A DNA stretch of 64,000 nt from Cupriavidus cauae (GTDB lineage: Bacteria; Pseudomonadota; Gammaproteobacteria; Burkholderiales; Burkholderiaceae): the NCBI RefSeq assembly GCF_008632125.1, contig NZ_VWRN01000016.1, forward strand, positions 88,872-152,871, in the 5' to 3' direction. The translations under genes were made by a program, and so were the position numbers. Positions 8,917-17,221 of the stretch are shown here, piece after piece. The notes beneath the pieces are model-generated. The model saw only the letters and a list, made by a program, of their open reading frames with translations. It ran no database searches and was not told where the DNA came from. Position 1 is the first letter of the stretch, and the number at the start of each line of letters is the position of its first letter.

Positions 8917-9825
8917 TCAGCGGCGTTGCGCGACCCAGATCCCGGCCACGATCGCGGCCAGTCCGACGCCGTGGTACCAGTTCGGCCACTCGCCCAGCAG
9001 CAGCGTGGAGAGGATCGCGGCGAAGGCCGGCGTCAGCGTGACGAAGAACACCGGCAGCTGCGCGCCGGCACGCGCCACCGCGCGATCCCAGGCGAAATAC
9101 GCCAGCAGCGACGGAACCGTGGCGACATAGGCGAGGATGCCAACCGTCTTCGTGCTCCAGACGATGGCCTGGCCGTCGATGCCCAGCTCCCAGGCGACGA
9201 ACGGCACGCTGACCACCACGCCGGCGACGATCTGCGCGTACAGCAGCACGATCAGCGGCAGCGCCGGCCGCTGCTTGCGCAGCAGCCACGTATAGCCGCT
9301 CCAGGCCAGCGTGGCCGCCAGCATGAACAGGTCGCCCGGCACGAAGTCGAGCTGCGCAAGCCGGCCCAGTTCGCCGCGCACCAGCACGAAGGTCACGCCG
9401 ACCAGGCACAGCAGCGCGCCCGCGATATGGCTGCGTGTGGCCGGCTCGCGAAAGAAGGTCACGCCGACCGCCAGCAGGAACAGCGGCATCGAGGCGCCGA
9501 TCAGCGTCACGTTGATCGGCGTCGAGGTGGTCAGCGCCAGATATTGCAGCGCGTTATAGCTGGCGATCGACAGCACGCCGAGCGCGAGGATCAGGCCCGC
9601 ATGGCGCCGCAACGCGGCAGCGTGCTCGCGCACGCCGTTCCATGCCAGCGGCGTCAGCAGCAGGCCGGCCAGCAGCCAGCGCAGGAAGTTCAGCGTGATC
9701 GGCGGCACGGCGCCGGCCGCCAGATGGCCGACGATCGCATTGCCGGCCCAGCTCAGCGGCGGGAAGGCGAGCAGGAAGAGGGTCAGCCAGCCGGCGCGCG
9801 AGCCGGCGATCGGAGAGGAGGACAT
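8917..9825 (-). CDS. EamA/DMT family inner-membrane transporter
   Basis: 302 residues from the chosen start, with ten predicted helices in two EamA repeats (about residues 10-145 and 155-290). Typical motifs are PPLSWAGNAIVGHLAAGAVPP at the start and LGEWPNWYHGVGLAAIVAGI at the end. Members usually export amino acids or other metabolites, and no substrate can be assigned here. The start is not certain: no strong ribosome-binding site is visible, and the frame stays open to 9942, but residues before MSSSPIAGS do not look like a membrane protein leader. Gene stands alone on the minus strand, divergent from the histidine kinase. Confidence 0.85.
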   Translation of the reverse strand: MSSSPIAGSRAGWLTLFLLAFPPLSWAGNAIVGHLAAGAVPPITLNFLRWLLAGLLLTPLAWNGVREHAAALRRHAGLILALGVLSIASYNALQYLALTTSTPINVTLIGASMPLFLLAVGVTFFREPATRSHIAGALLCLVGVTFVLVRGELGRLAQLDFVPGDLFMLAATLAWSGYTWLLRKQRPALPLIVLLYAQIVAGVVVSVPFVAWELGIDGQAIVWSTKTVGILAYVATVPSLLAYFAWDRAVARAGAQLPVFFVTLTPAFAAILSTLLLGEWPNWYHGVGLAAIVAGIWVAQRR

Positions 9826-10038
9826 GCGGTCGGAAGGCGCGCGGGCTCGGGCGTCGATGTGGGCGACGCGGGCCCGAAGCAGTGGTACCGCCTCGGGGCA
9901 GCGTCGCCAATGGCCCTTGCCGCGGACGCGGCGGCGTAGCAAGTGGAGCGCGCATTATGCCGCCTGCCGCGGCACAGCATGGGGCCGGCCCTGTTTTCCG
10001 CGCGGGGATTGCGGCTCGCAACCCTACCGGCGTGCTAC

Positions 10039-10050
10039 CCCCGATCGGGG
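10039..10050. promoter_or_regulatory. Perfect palindrome CCCCGATCGGGG before the histidine kinase
   Basis: 12-bp perfect dyad 73 bases before the kinase start, in the divergent intergenic region with the EamA gene. Candidate operator only; GC-rich palindromes also occur by chance here. Confidence 0.3.
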
Positions 10051-10122
10051 ATGGCGTATTCAACCCCGGTTACCGCAGAGTGCAACCGAAATCAGTACGG
10101 CGGCGCAGCGTTAGGGCATACC

Positions 10123-11724
10123 ATGTCCGCTTTCCGCCGGTCTGGCAGCTCAAACGGTCACGCCATGTACGCCATCCTGCCCGCCTTCGTCTCGTCGATC
10201 TTTCTCGGTTACGGCCTCTACGTGCTGGTGACGAAGGGCGTCACGCGCCTGACCACGTCCTTCTTCCTGATGTGCGCCACCACGTTCGCGTGGCAGGGCA
10301 CCTGGGCCTTCCTGTTCCAGACCGTGCATCCGGATGTGGCGCTGCTGCTGGCCAAGGTCGGCTATCTGTTCATCCTGTTCCTGCCGACCACCTTCTATCA
10401 CTTCATGACAGAGGTGACCGAGCGCCGCGGCGAGCGGCCATGGCTGCTGGTGTCGTACGGCATGTCGCTGCTGCTGGCGGTGGTATTGCTGACGTCGGAT
10501 CGCCTGGTCTCCGACTACTACCTCTACAGCTTCGGCAATTACCCGCGCGCGGGCGTCCTCCATCCCCTCCATGTCGCGCAGACCGTGCTGCTGGCGCTGC
10601 GCAGCGGCTGGCTGCTGCGCGACGCGCGCCGCAGCGCGGTGGGCGAGAAGCGCCAGCGCCTGACGCTGTGCCTGTGGAGCCTGGGCCTGTATTCGCTCGC
10701 CGCGATCGACTATGCGGCCAACTATGGCCACGACTTCTACCCGCCCGGCGTGGTCTTCATCGCCGTCAGCCTGGGCCTGATCGCGCTGTCGATCGTCCGC
10801 TACGACCTGATGCATCCGTACTCGCTGGCCGCGACCGTGGCGCACGAGGTACGCACGCCGCTGGCGACGATCCGCATGCAGACGCAGGAGCTGGCAGTGG
10901 CCTGGCCCACGGTGCTGGACGGCTACCGCCGCGCCGTCGAACACGGCCTGATCGAGGACCAGCTGCGCCCGGCCCAGCTCGAGCGGCTGCCCACGCTGCT
11001 GGCGGCGATCCGCAGCGAGGTCGACGGCACGCAGGCGGTGATCGAGATGGCGCTGGCCTCGATCACGCTGGAGCGGCTGGACCGCGGCAGCTTCGTGCCG
11101 CACGGCGTGGCGCAATGCGTCGATTCGGCGCTGGAGCGCTACCCGTTCCGCGCCGGCGAACGCGAACGGGTCTCCGTGCATGCGATTCCGGCCGGCTGGC
11201 GCTTCCGCGGTTCCGACACGCTGCTGGTCTACGTGCTGTTCAATCTGCTGAAGAACGCGCTGCAGGCCATGCGCGCTCATCAGGGCGCGCACCAGGGCGC
11301 GAACCCGGCCGCGCGCGAGGACGGCGGCCGCATCGAGATCTCGGCGCGCGAGTCGGGCGGCTTCTATCAGCTGCGCGTGCGCGATACGGGGCCGGGCATT
11401 CCGCCCGATGTGCTGCCGCGCATCTTCGATCCCTTCTTCTCCACCAAGCCGCACGGCAGCGGTGCCGGCATGGGCCTGGCCTTCTGCCGGCGCGTGATGG
11501 AGGCCTTCGGCGGCCGCATCGAGTGCGAATCCGCGCCCGGCCGGCATACCGTCTTCACGCTGCATCTGCCGGTCGCGCTGGCGGCCGAGCCGCCGGCCTC
11601 GGCGAACGCGGCCACGTCGATCGGCCCGCTCGGTCCACTCGAGACGCTGGAGCGGATAGATCGGATCGAGCCGATGCAGTCGCTCCAGCCGATGCAGCCG
11701 CTGGGCCAGGGCACGGCCGCCTGA
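10123..11724 (+). CDS. Sensor histidine kinase with seven-helix membrane sensor domain
   Basis: 533 residues. The first 225 form about seven membrane helices of the histidine-kinase N-terminal 7TM type. A HisKA dimerisation domain follows with His241 in AHEVRTPLATI. The catalytic domain has N-box NLLKNALQAM, G1 DTGPGIP, F-box IFDPFFSTK and G2 GSGAGMGLAF. A Gln-rich tail of about 50 residues follows. No receiver domain is fused and no response-regulator gene lies nearby, so it is an orphan kinase. Its overall plan (membrane sensor directly joined to HisKA with no PAS or HAMP) resembles kinases that sense small lipid or quorum signals. The start could also be 10165. Confidence 0.85.
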   Translation: MSAFRRSGSSNGHAMYAILPAFVSSIFLGYGLYVLVTKGVTRLTTSFFLMCATTFAWQGTWAFLFQTVHPDVALLLAKVGYLFILFLPTTFYHFMTEVTERRGERPWLLVSYGMSLLLAVVLLTSDRLVSDYYLYSFGNYPRAGVLHPLHVAQTVLLALRSGWLLRDARRSAVGEKRQRLTLCLWSLGLYSLAAIDYAANYGHDFYPPGVVFIAVSLGLIALSIVRYDLMHPYSLAATVAHEVRTPLATIRMQTQELAVAWPTVLDGYRRAVEHGLIEDQLRPAQLERLPTLLAAIRSEVDGTQAVIEMALASITLERLDRGSFVPHGVAQCVDSALERYPFRAGERERVSVHAIPAGWRFRGSDTLLVYVLFNLLKNALQAMRAHQGAHQGANPAAREDGGRIEISARESGGFYQLRVRDTGPGIPPDVLPRIFDPFFSTKPHGSGAGMGLAFCRRVMEAFGGRIECESAPGRHTVFTLHLPVALAAEPPASANAATSIGPLGPLETLERIDRIEPMQSLQPMQPLGQGTAA

Positions 11725-11781
11725 CGCGGCGGCCGTGCCCGGACCGGCTCGCATGGCCGGCCCGGCTGGCACTGGTTGGCG

Positions 11782-12279
11782 CTAGTTGGCCAGCACCGGC
11801 GCGCTCACCTCATACTCCTTGACCCGCTCGACGATCTCCTTCGGGAACCGCGCGATCCGCTTCTCCTTGTCGGCGAACACGATCTGCTGGTAGCCCAGCG
11901 AGACCGGCCGCTCGTCGACGCAGAAGCGGAACAGCAGATACGCCGAGCACTGCTTGACCTGGAACGTGTTCAGGTAGCAGTCCACCCGCTGGAACGGGAA
12001 GGTTTCCTCGACATATTCCTGGTGCGCGCGCTTGGTCACGAAGACGCCGCCCGCGGCCAGCAGATTGCCGTGGATGCACTCGTGGAACCAGCGCTCGCGG
12101 CAGATGCCCTGCCACTCGAAATAGCGCGCGAAGTAGGTGTTCATGAAGGCGTTGGAATCCTTCAGATAGATGTCGATCGTGTGGTGGAACGTCTTGCGGG
12201 GTGGGGTCTCGACCTGATCCTGCGCCAGCTGGCCGGTGCCGCGGTTCAGGATGTGGGGGATCACGTCTCGCATCAACAT
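11782..12279 (-). CDS. Acyl-CoA thioesterase, hotdog fold (4HBT/YbgC type)
   Basis: 165 residues. Single hotdog domain with the motif IYLKDSNAFMNTYFARYFEWQG, in which Asp41 and the following Asn fit the DxDxxGxVYFxxY active-site pattern of 4-hydroxybenzoyl-CoA thioesterase relatives. It should hydrolyse an acyl- or aryl-CoA in the cytoplasm. Strong AGGAG seven bases before the ATG at 12279. It stands alone, convergent with the histidine kinase, so the natural substrate cannot be read from context. Confidence 0.82.
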   Translation of the reverse strand: MLMRDVIPHILNRGTGQLAQDQVETPPRKTFHHTIDIYLKDSNAFMNTYFARYFEWQGICRERWFHECIHGNLLAAGGVFVTKRAHQEYVEETFPFQRVDCYLNTFQVKQCSAYLLFRFCVDERPVSLGYQQIVFADKEKRIARFPKEIVERVKEYEVSAPVLAN

Positions 12280-12617
12280 GGAAAAGCTCCTGGATCAATG
12301 GCTGCGAGCGGCAGCCGCGCTTGCCCCGGGGGAGAGGGGGGCATGCCGCATTCTGGCCGGAGACCCTCCACGAACGTCACCCACCTTTGCGGGTAGACCA
12401 GGGGCCGGCACACGTAAGCGGAACTTGCCATTGCCGGGCCTTCGTTGACTGCGGGATGCCGCACCAACCCGCGGTAAACCCTAGTGGTATAGGTAACTAG
12501 ACCTTATTACAGTGGCAGTTCGCCGAACCCCCATTTCGAGGGACGCACGGCCTTCGTTTGTCTCGCGTCCATCCGCGGCACGGCGCCGCGCACCGGTCCC
12601 TTCGCCTGCCGCCATCG
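12280..12617. other. Intergenic region before the GntR/UTRA gene
   Basis: 338 bases without a gene between divergent units (thioesterase to the left, GntR to the right). The one clear element is the operator-like dyad at 12486-12503. Confidence 0.6.
12486..12503. promoter_or_regulatory. Candidate GntR/UTRA operator
   Basis: GGTATAG (12486-12492) and CTAGACC (12497-12503) form an inverted repeat with one mismatch and a 4-base spacer. The GTxTA-TAxAC core is of the kind bound by HutC-type GntR proteins. It lies 115 bases before the GntR gene, so autoregulation is likely. Confidence 0.5.
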
Positions 12618-13385
12618 ATGCCCGCATCCCTGTCCTCGATCGAACTGCTGTCGCGCAGCCGCGAGCCGGTCTATCTGCAGCTGGCGACCATCTTTCGCCG
12701 CCGCATCGAGAGCGGCGCCTGGCGTCCCGGCGAACGCATACCCTCGCTGGAGGACCTGTGCCGCCAATACGGCGTCGCCCGCATGACGATGCATCACGCG
12801 CTGTCGGTGCTCGATGACGAAGGGCTGGTCGCGCGCTCGCGCGGCCGCGGCACTTTCGTCAAGGGCGGCGGCAAGCGGCGCCGGCCGGTATCGCTGCCGG
12901 TCACCTGGGGCCAGGCGGTCGAGGTCGGCGAGCAGCTGGGCACCGAGGCGCTGGTCGAGTCGGCGGGCAGCGTGCCGCTGCCGGACGAGCTCGGCATGCC
13001 GTGCGAGGCCGAGCGCGCGCCCGCCTACCATTTCCTGCGCCGGCTGCACCGGCTCGACGACCGGCCCTTCGCGATCGGCGAGGTCTATATCGAGGAAGGC
13101 CTGTTCGCGCGCAATCCGCGCGCGTTCCGGCAGGGCGCGTCGGTGCCGGTGCTGGACCGCTTTCCCGGGCTGCGGGTATCGAGCGCGCGGCAGCGGCTGT
13201 CGATCATCGCCGCCGGTGCCGAGTCGGCCGCGGCGCTGGCGCTGCCGGTCGGCGCGCCGGTCGCCGAACTGCGCCGCCATGCCTGCGCCGACGGCGTGAT
13301 CGTCTACTACGCCCGCATCGAATTTCCGACCGAATACGTCTGCCTGGACTTCGACCTGCTCGACCCGGGCGGGCCGGCGGGCTGA
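12618..13385 (+). CDS. GntR family regulator, HutC/UTRA subfamily
   Basis: 255 residues from the chosen start. Winged helix-turn-helix at about residues 10-75 (PVYLQLATIFRRRIESG through GRGTFVKGG), then a UTRA ligand domain with the typical ending IVYYARIEFPTEYVCLDFDL. UTRA proteins respond to small metabolites such as urocanate or sugar phosphates. The next gene, the ThDP enzyme, starts 114 bases downstream on the same strand, so this protein probably controls the 13500-16905 set. The upstream frame from 12558 has no family match. Confidence 0.88.
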   Translation: MPASLSSIELLSRSREPVYLQLATIFRRRIESGAWRPGERIPSLEDLCRQYGVARMTMHHALSVLDDEGLVARSRGRGTFVKGGGKRRRPVSLPVTWGQAVEVGEQLGTEALVESAGSVPLPDELGMPCEAERAPAYHFLRRLHRLDDRPFAIGEVYIEEGLFARNPRAFRQGASVPVLDRFPGLRVSSARQRLSIIAAGAESAAALALPVGAPVAELRRHACADGVIVYYARIEFPTEYVCLDFDLLDPGGPAG

Positions 13386-13499
13386 ACGGCGGCGCATCAC
13401 GAAGGCATCACGAACCATCGCCGACGCATCGCCAGCGCTGGCACAACCGAACCCCACCTGATTTCGAATCGACCGACCCCAGACCAAGGAAGCGCGCAT

Positions 13500-15074
13500 A
13501 TGCAGACCAACCAATCCCAGCAACCCGGGCAGACGCTCAACGGCGCCGAGAGCCTGGTCAAGACCCTGCTCGCCTGCGGGGTGGATACCTGCTTCGCCAA
13601 CCCGGGCACCAGCGAGATGCATTTCGTCGCGGCGCTCGACCGCATCCCCGGCATGCGCTGCGTGCTGGGTTTGTTCGAGGGCGTGGTGACGGGCGCGGCC
13701 GACGGCTATGCGCGCATGGCCGACAAGCCCGCGGCGACGCTGCTGCATTGCGGACCGGGTCTGGCCAACGGCCTGGCCAACCTGCACAACGCCCGGCGCG
13801 CGCAGACGCCGATCGTCAATATCATCGGCGACCAGGCCACCTATCACCGGCCGCTCGATGCGCCGCTGACCGCCGACACCGAGGGCTGGGCCCGTCCCGT
13901 TTCGGTGTGGACCCGCACCGCGCAGCGCGCCGATCAGGTCGGCGCCGATGCCGCGGCGGCGGTGCAGGCCGCCTGCGCCGCGCCTGGCGGCGTGGCGAGC
14001 CTGATCCTGCCGTCGGATGTGTGCTGGGACGAGGGCGGGCAGGTTGCCGCGCCGCTGCCGCCGCTGAGCGCGCCCAAGGTCTCGCCCGACGCGATCGAGC
14101 AGGCCGCGCGCTGGCTGCGCTCGGGCCAGCCGACGCTGCTGGTGCTGGCCGGCACGGCGCTGCGCGAGGCGCCGCTGGCCGACGCGCATCGCATCGCCGC
14201 CGCCACCGACGCGCGGCTGATCACGCCGATGTCCAATGCGCGCGTGTCGCGCGGCCGCGGTCGTTTCGCGGTCGAGCGCGTGCCCTACTCGGGCGATGCG
14301 GCGCGCGCCAGGCTGGCCGGCATCCGCCAGGTGATCCTGGTCGGCGCGCCGCCGCCCGTGACCTTCTTCGCCTATCCCGGCAAGTCGCCGCGCCCTTATC
14401 CCGAGGACGCGCAGGTCCATGTGCTGGCGCGCCCCGAGCAGGACCTGGCCGATGCGCTCGCGCGGCTGGCCGACGCGCTCGGCGCGCCCGCGGTGCCGGT
14501 GCCGGACGCCGTCGCACCCGCCGGCATCGCCAAGGGCGCGGTGACCTCGGAAGCCGTCGCGCAGACGCTGAGCGCGCTGCTGCCCGAGCAGGCGGTGGTG
14601 GTCGAGGAGAGCGTCAGCTTCGGCCGTGCCTTCTATCCCGGTACGGTGCATGCCGCCCCGCACGACTGGCTGCAGCTGACCGGTGGCGCCATCGGCGCGG
14701 GCCTGCCGCTGGCGGTCGGCGCCGCGGTGGCGGTGCCGGATCGGCGCGTGGTCGCGCTGCAGGCCGACGGCTCGGGCATGTACACCGTGCAGTCGCTGTG
14801 GACGATGGCGCGCGAACAGCTCGACGTCACGGTGGTGGTGCTGGCCAATCGCAAGTACGCGATCCTGCTGGGCGAACTGGCCGGCGTGGGCGCCAACCCC
14901 GGCAAGACCGCGCTCGACATGCTCGATATCGGCAATCCCGACCTCGACTGGGTCAAGCTCGCCGCCGGCATGGGCGTCGAGGGGGCGCGTGCGGTCGATA
15001 TGGAGAGCTTCGCCGACCTGTTCGCGATGGCGAACAAGCGCAAGGGGCCGTTCCTGATCGAGCTGGTGATTTGA
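13500..15074 (+). CDS. Thiamine-diphosphate enzyme, acetolactate synthase/benzoylformate decarboxylase-like
   Basis: 524 residues. Full three-domain ThDP fold: N-terminal PYR domain with the cofactor-activating Glu60 in LGLFEGVVTGAADGYARM, middle domain, and C-terminal PP domain with ADGSGMYTVQSLW and the Asn of LANRKY as the Mg-diphosphate motif (ADG in place of GDG). This group is often labelled acetolactate synthase large subunit, but it has no FAD-loop signature strong enough to assign and no small subunit beside it. It should decarboxylate or ligate a 2-oxo acid. AAGGAAG precedes the ATG. The DUF35 and thiolase-like genes follow after a 246-base gap that carries a hairpin repeat. The neighbours hint at metabolism of a CoA-linked oxo acid. 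Confidence 0.85.
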   Translation: MQTNQSQQPGQTLNGAESLVKTLLACGVDTCFANPGTSEMHFVAALDRIPGMRCVLGLFEGVVTGAADGYARMADKPAATLLHCGPGLANGLANLHNARRAQTPIVNIIGDQATYHRPLDAPLTADTEGWARPVSVWTRTAQRADQVGADAAAAVQAACAAPGGVASLILPSDVCWDEGGQVAAPLPPLSAPKVSPDAIEQAARWLRSGQPTLLVLAGTALREAPLADAHRIAAATDARLITPMSNARVSRGRGRFAVERVPYSGDAARARLAGIRQVILVGAPPPVTFFAYPGKSPRPYPEDAQVHVLARPEQDLADALARLADALGAPAVPVPDAVAPAGIAKGAVTSEAVAQTLSALLPEQAVVVEESVSFGRAFYPGTVHAAPHDWLQLTGGAIGAGLPLAVGAAVAVPDRRVVALQADGSGMYTVQSLWTMAREQLDVTVVVLANRKYAILLGELAGVGANPGKTALDMLDIGNPDLDWVKLAAGMGVEGARAVDMESFADLFAMANKRKGPFLIELVI

Positions 15075-15093
15075 CAGGGGCGATGAGGCGCCG

Positions 15094-15212
15094 CTTGCCC
15101 TCTCCCCCAGCCTCTCTCCCGCATGCGGGAGGGGAGCAAACCGCCGCGCCGACGAACGACCGGTGGTGTTCTGCCTCTCCCGCTTGCGGGAGAGGGCCGG
15201 GGAGAGGGCAAG
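15094..15212. repeat. REP/BIME-like hairpin element
   Basis: Nested palindromes. An outer perfect 14-bp inverted repeat (CTTGCCCTCTCCCC at 15094-15107 with its complement at 15199-15212) encloses a 16-bp palindrome at 15116-15131 and a 10-bp-stem hairpin with TT loop at 15174-15195. All arms share the CTCTCCCGC/GCGGGAG core. It sits between the stop of the ThDP gene and the DUF35 gene and would form strong RNA structure inside the operon. It may stabilise or end the upstream transcript. Confidence 0.85.
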
Positions 15213-15320
15213 GGCGGCCCCATTCGCGATTGAATAATCCACCCTTCCGGACAAGCGAATTGTGCAGCCGCCAATGACTGCGGCAAGCTGCCCCCGGAAG
15301 GCACCGAGCCAGGAGACAGC

Positions 15321-15728
15321 ATGACAACACCCACCACCGAGGCGCAGGCCGAGCAGGGGCCGGACCGCCTCTACGCGGCCCTGCTGAACGAAGGGCGCTT
15401 TCGCATCCAGCACTGCCGCGACTGCGACCGCCACGTGTTCTATCCCCGCAATCTCTGCCCGCACTGCGGCGGCGAGGCGCTGGACTGGGCCGATCCGAAG
15501 GGCACCGGCACCGTCTATTCGACCAGCGTCGTGCGCCGCAAGCCGGACGCCGGCGGCGACTACAACGTCGCGCTGATCGACCTGGACGAAGGGGTGCGCA
15601 TGATGAGCCGGGTCGAGGGCGTGGCGCCGCAGGCGGTGCGCATCGGCATGCGCGTCAGGGCGCGCGTGGCGCCCGCCGCCGGCGACGGCGTTCCCGCGAT
15701 GGTGGTGTTCGATCCGATGGAGGGCTGA
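15321..15728 (+). CDS. DUF35 OB-fold/zinc-ribbon acyl-CoA-associated protein
   Basis: 135 residues. N-terminal rubredoxin-like zinc ribbon with Cys32, Cys35, Cys46 and Cys49 (HCRDCDRHVFYPRNLCPHCG), then an OB-fold. DUF35 proteins act as partners of thiolase-like enzymes. In steroid side-chain degradation a DUF35 domain completes a retro-aldolase with an Ltp2-type thiolase. Here the thiolase-like gene starts four bases after this stop, which strongly suggests a two-subunit enzyme. AGGAG precedes the ATG. Confidence 0.88.
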   Translation: MTTPTTEAQAEQGPDRLYAALLNEGRFRIQHCRDCDRHVFYPRNLCPHCGGEALDWADPKGTGTVYSTSVVRRKPDAGGDYNVALIDLDEGVRMMSRVEGVAPQAVRIGMRVRARVAPAAGDGVPAMVVFDPMEG

Positions 15729-15732
15729 CGCG

Positions 15733-16905
15733 ATGCCAGCACAATCGTTGCGCGGTGGCGTCGCCATCGTCGGCGTGGGCCAGGCCGGACTCGGCGAGGC
15801 ACACGGCAAGACCGAAATGGAAATCCTGGCGGAGGCGGCCAAGGCCGCGGTCAAGGACGCCGGCATGTCGATGCGCGAGATCGACGGCATCGCCACCGCC
15901 AGCGTCGGCGCCACCATGTGGGTGATGCCGGTGGCCGAATACCTCGGCATCCATCCGAAGTTCGTCGACAGCACGATGATCGGCGGCTCCAGCTTCGTCG
16001 CGCATATGCTGCCCGCGATGCTGGCGCTCGAGGCCGGCCTGTGCGACGCGGTGCTGGTCTGCTACGGCAGCAATCAGCGCACCTCGACGGTCGGCCGCGC
16101 CGGCATCGCCAAGGTGCGTTCGGTGCTGGACCCGCAGCCGTACGAGAACCCCTACCAGCCGATGCAGCCGATCACCTCGTACGCGTTGGCGGCCGCGCGG
16201 CACATGCACCAGTACGGCACCACGCGCGAGCATCTGGCCGAGGTGGCGGTGGCCGCGCGCAAGTGGGCGCAACTCAATCCCGATGCGCTGATGCGCGATC
16301 CGTTGAGCATCGACGACGTGCTGAACGCGCGCATGGTGTCCGACCCGCTGTCGGTGCGCGACTGCTGCCTGGTCACCGACGGCGCCGGCGCCTATGTGAT
16401 GGTCCGCGCCGAACGCGCCAAGGACCTCGCCAAGCCGCCGGTCTATGTGCTCGGCAACGCCACCGCGACCTGGCACCGGCAGATCTCCAGCATGCCGGAC
16501 CTGACCGTCAGCGCGGCGAAGGAATCGGGCGAGCGCGCGTTCGCGATGGCGGGCGTCAAGCCGGCCGATGTCGACGTGCTCGAGCTGTACGACGCCTTCA
16601 CCATCAACACGCTGCTGTTCCTCGAAGATCTTGGCTTCTGCGCCAAGGGGGAGGGCGGCCCCTTCGTCAGCGGCGGGGCCATCGCGCCGGGCGGCAGGTT
16701 GCCGGTCAATACCAACGGCGGCGGACTGTCGTGCGTGCATCCCGGCATGTACGGCATGTTCATCACCATCGAGGCGGTGCGCCAGTTGCGCGGCGAATGC
16801 GGCGAACGCCAGGTCGGCGGTGCGGAGATCGCGCTGGTGCACGGCAACGGCGGCACCTTGTCGAGCCAGTCGACCGCGATTCTGGGAACCGCGGCGGCGC
16901 TGTAG
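15733..16905 (+). CDS. Thiolase-like protein of the SCP2/Ltp2 group
   Basis: 390 residues with the full thiolase fold. The usual nucleophilic Cys in the N-terminal half is absent: the segment reads TMIGGSSFVAH at residues 81-91. True thiolysis is therefore unlikely, as in Ltp2-type aldolases. Conserved C-terminal blocks remain: ELYDAFTINTLLFLEDLGF, NTNGGGLSCVHPGMYG and LVHGNGGTLSSQ. Translationally tied to the DUF35 gene (four-base gap). The pair is best read as a DUF35-dependent retro-aldolase or acyl-transferring complex. The ThDP enzyme upstream may act on the released oxo compound; that link is inference. Confidence 0.85.
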   Translation: MPAQSLRGGVAIVGVGQAGLGEAHGKTEMEILAEAAKAAVKDAGMSMREIDGIATASVGATMWVMPVAEYLGIHPKFVDSTMIGGSSFVAHMLPAMLALEAGLCDAVLVCYGSNQRTSTVGRAGIAKVRSVLDPQPYENPYQPMQPITSYALAAARHMHQYGTTREHLAEVAVAARKWAQLNPDALMRDPLSIDDVLNARMVSDPLSVRDCCLVTDGAGAYVMVRAERAKDLAKPPVYVLGNATATWHRQISSMPDLTVSAAKESGERAFAMAGVKPADVDVLELYDAFTINTLLFLEDLGFCAKGEGGPFVSGGAIAPGGRLPVNTNGGGLSCVHPGMYGMFITIEAVRQLRGECGERQVGGAEIALVHGNGGTLSSQSTAILGTAAAL

Positions 16906-17221
16906 CGGCCCCGACTGCCGAACCGATGCTGCGACGACATGCCGCAGCAGGCGTCAGGCAGGTACGCAAGCGCGCAAGGCAATGCGGACGGACGATTAAC
17001 GCGTTCGTCCGCATTTTTTCGTTTGCGACACCAGGTCCCGTCGAAGACTCGCGAAGTCGGCATTGGCCGTCAACGATGGCGCCGCGCCACTCGTCTAGAG
17101 AGTGCGAGGGCGAATCGCGGACCGGCAAGGCGCTGCCGCTCGGCCCGTGGATCGTTCACGCTGCCGCTCGGCCTGTGGTTCGCCCACGCCCCTGCCTTGT
17201 CCTTTTGAGCCTGCCCGCATC
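16906..17221. other. Intergenic region after the thiolase-like gene
   Basis: Holds the operon terminator at 16981-17020. The remaining 200 bases before the next gene show no clear promoter or conserved element; the frame that enters the next gene from 17102 has no ribosome site. Confidence 0.55.
16981..17020 (+). terminator. Terminator of the ThDP-DUF35-thiolase unit
   Basis: AATGCGGACG (16981-16990) pairs with CGTCCGCATT (17006-17015) around a 15-base loop, followed by six T. Confidence 0.88.

Noticed and set aside
12507..15974. 1155-residue open frame on the minus strand
   Set aside because: Antisense shadow of the GntR, ThDP and DUF35 genes; composition is that of reversed GC-rich codons.
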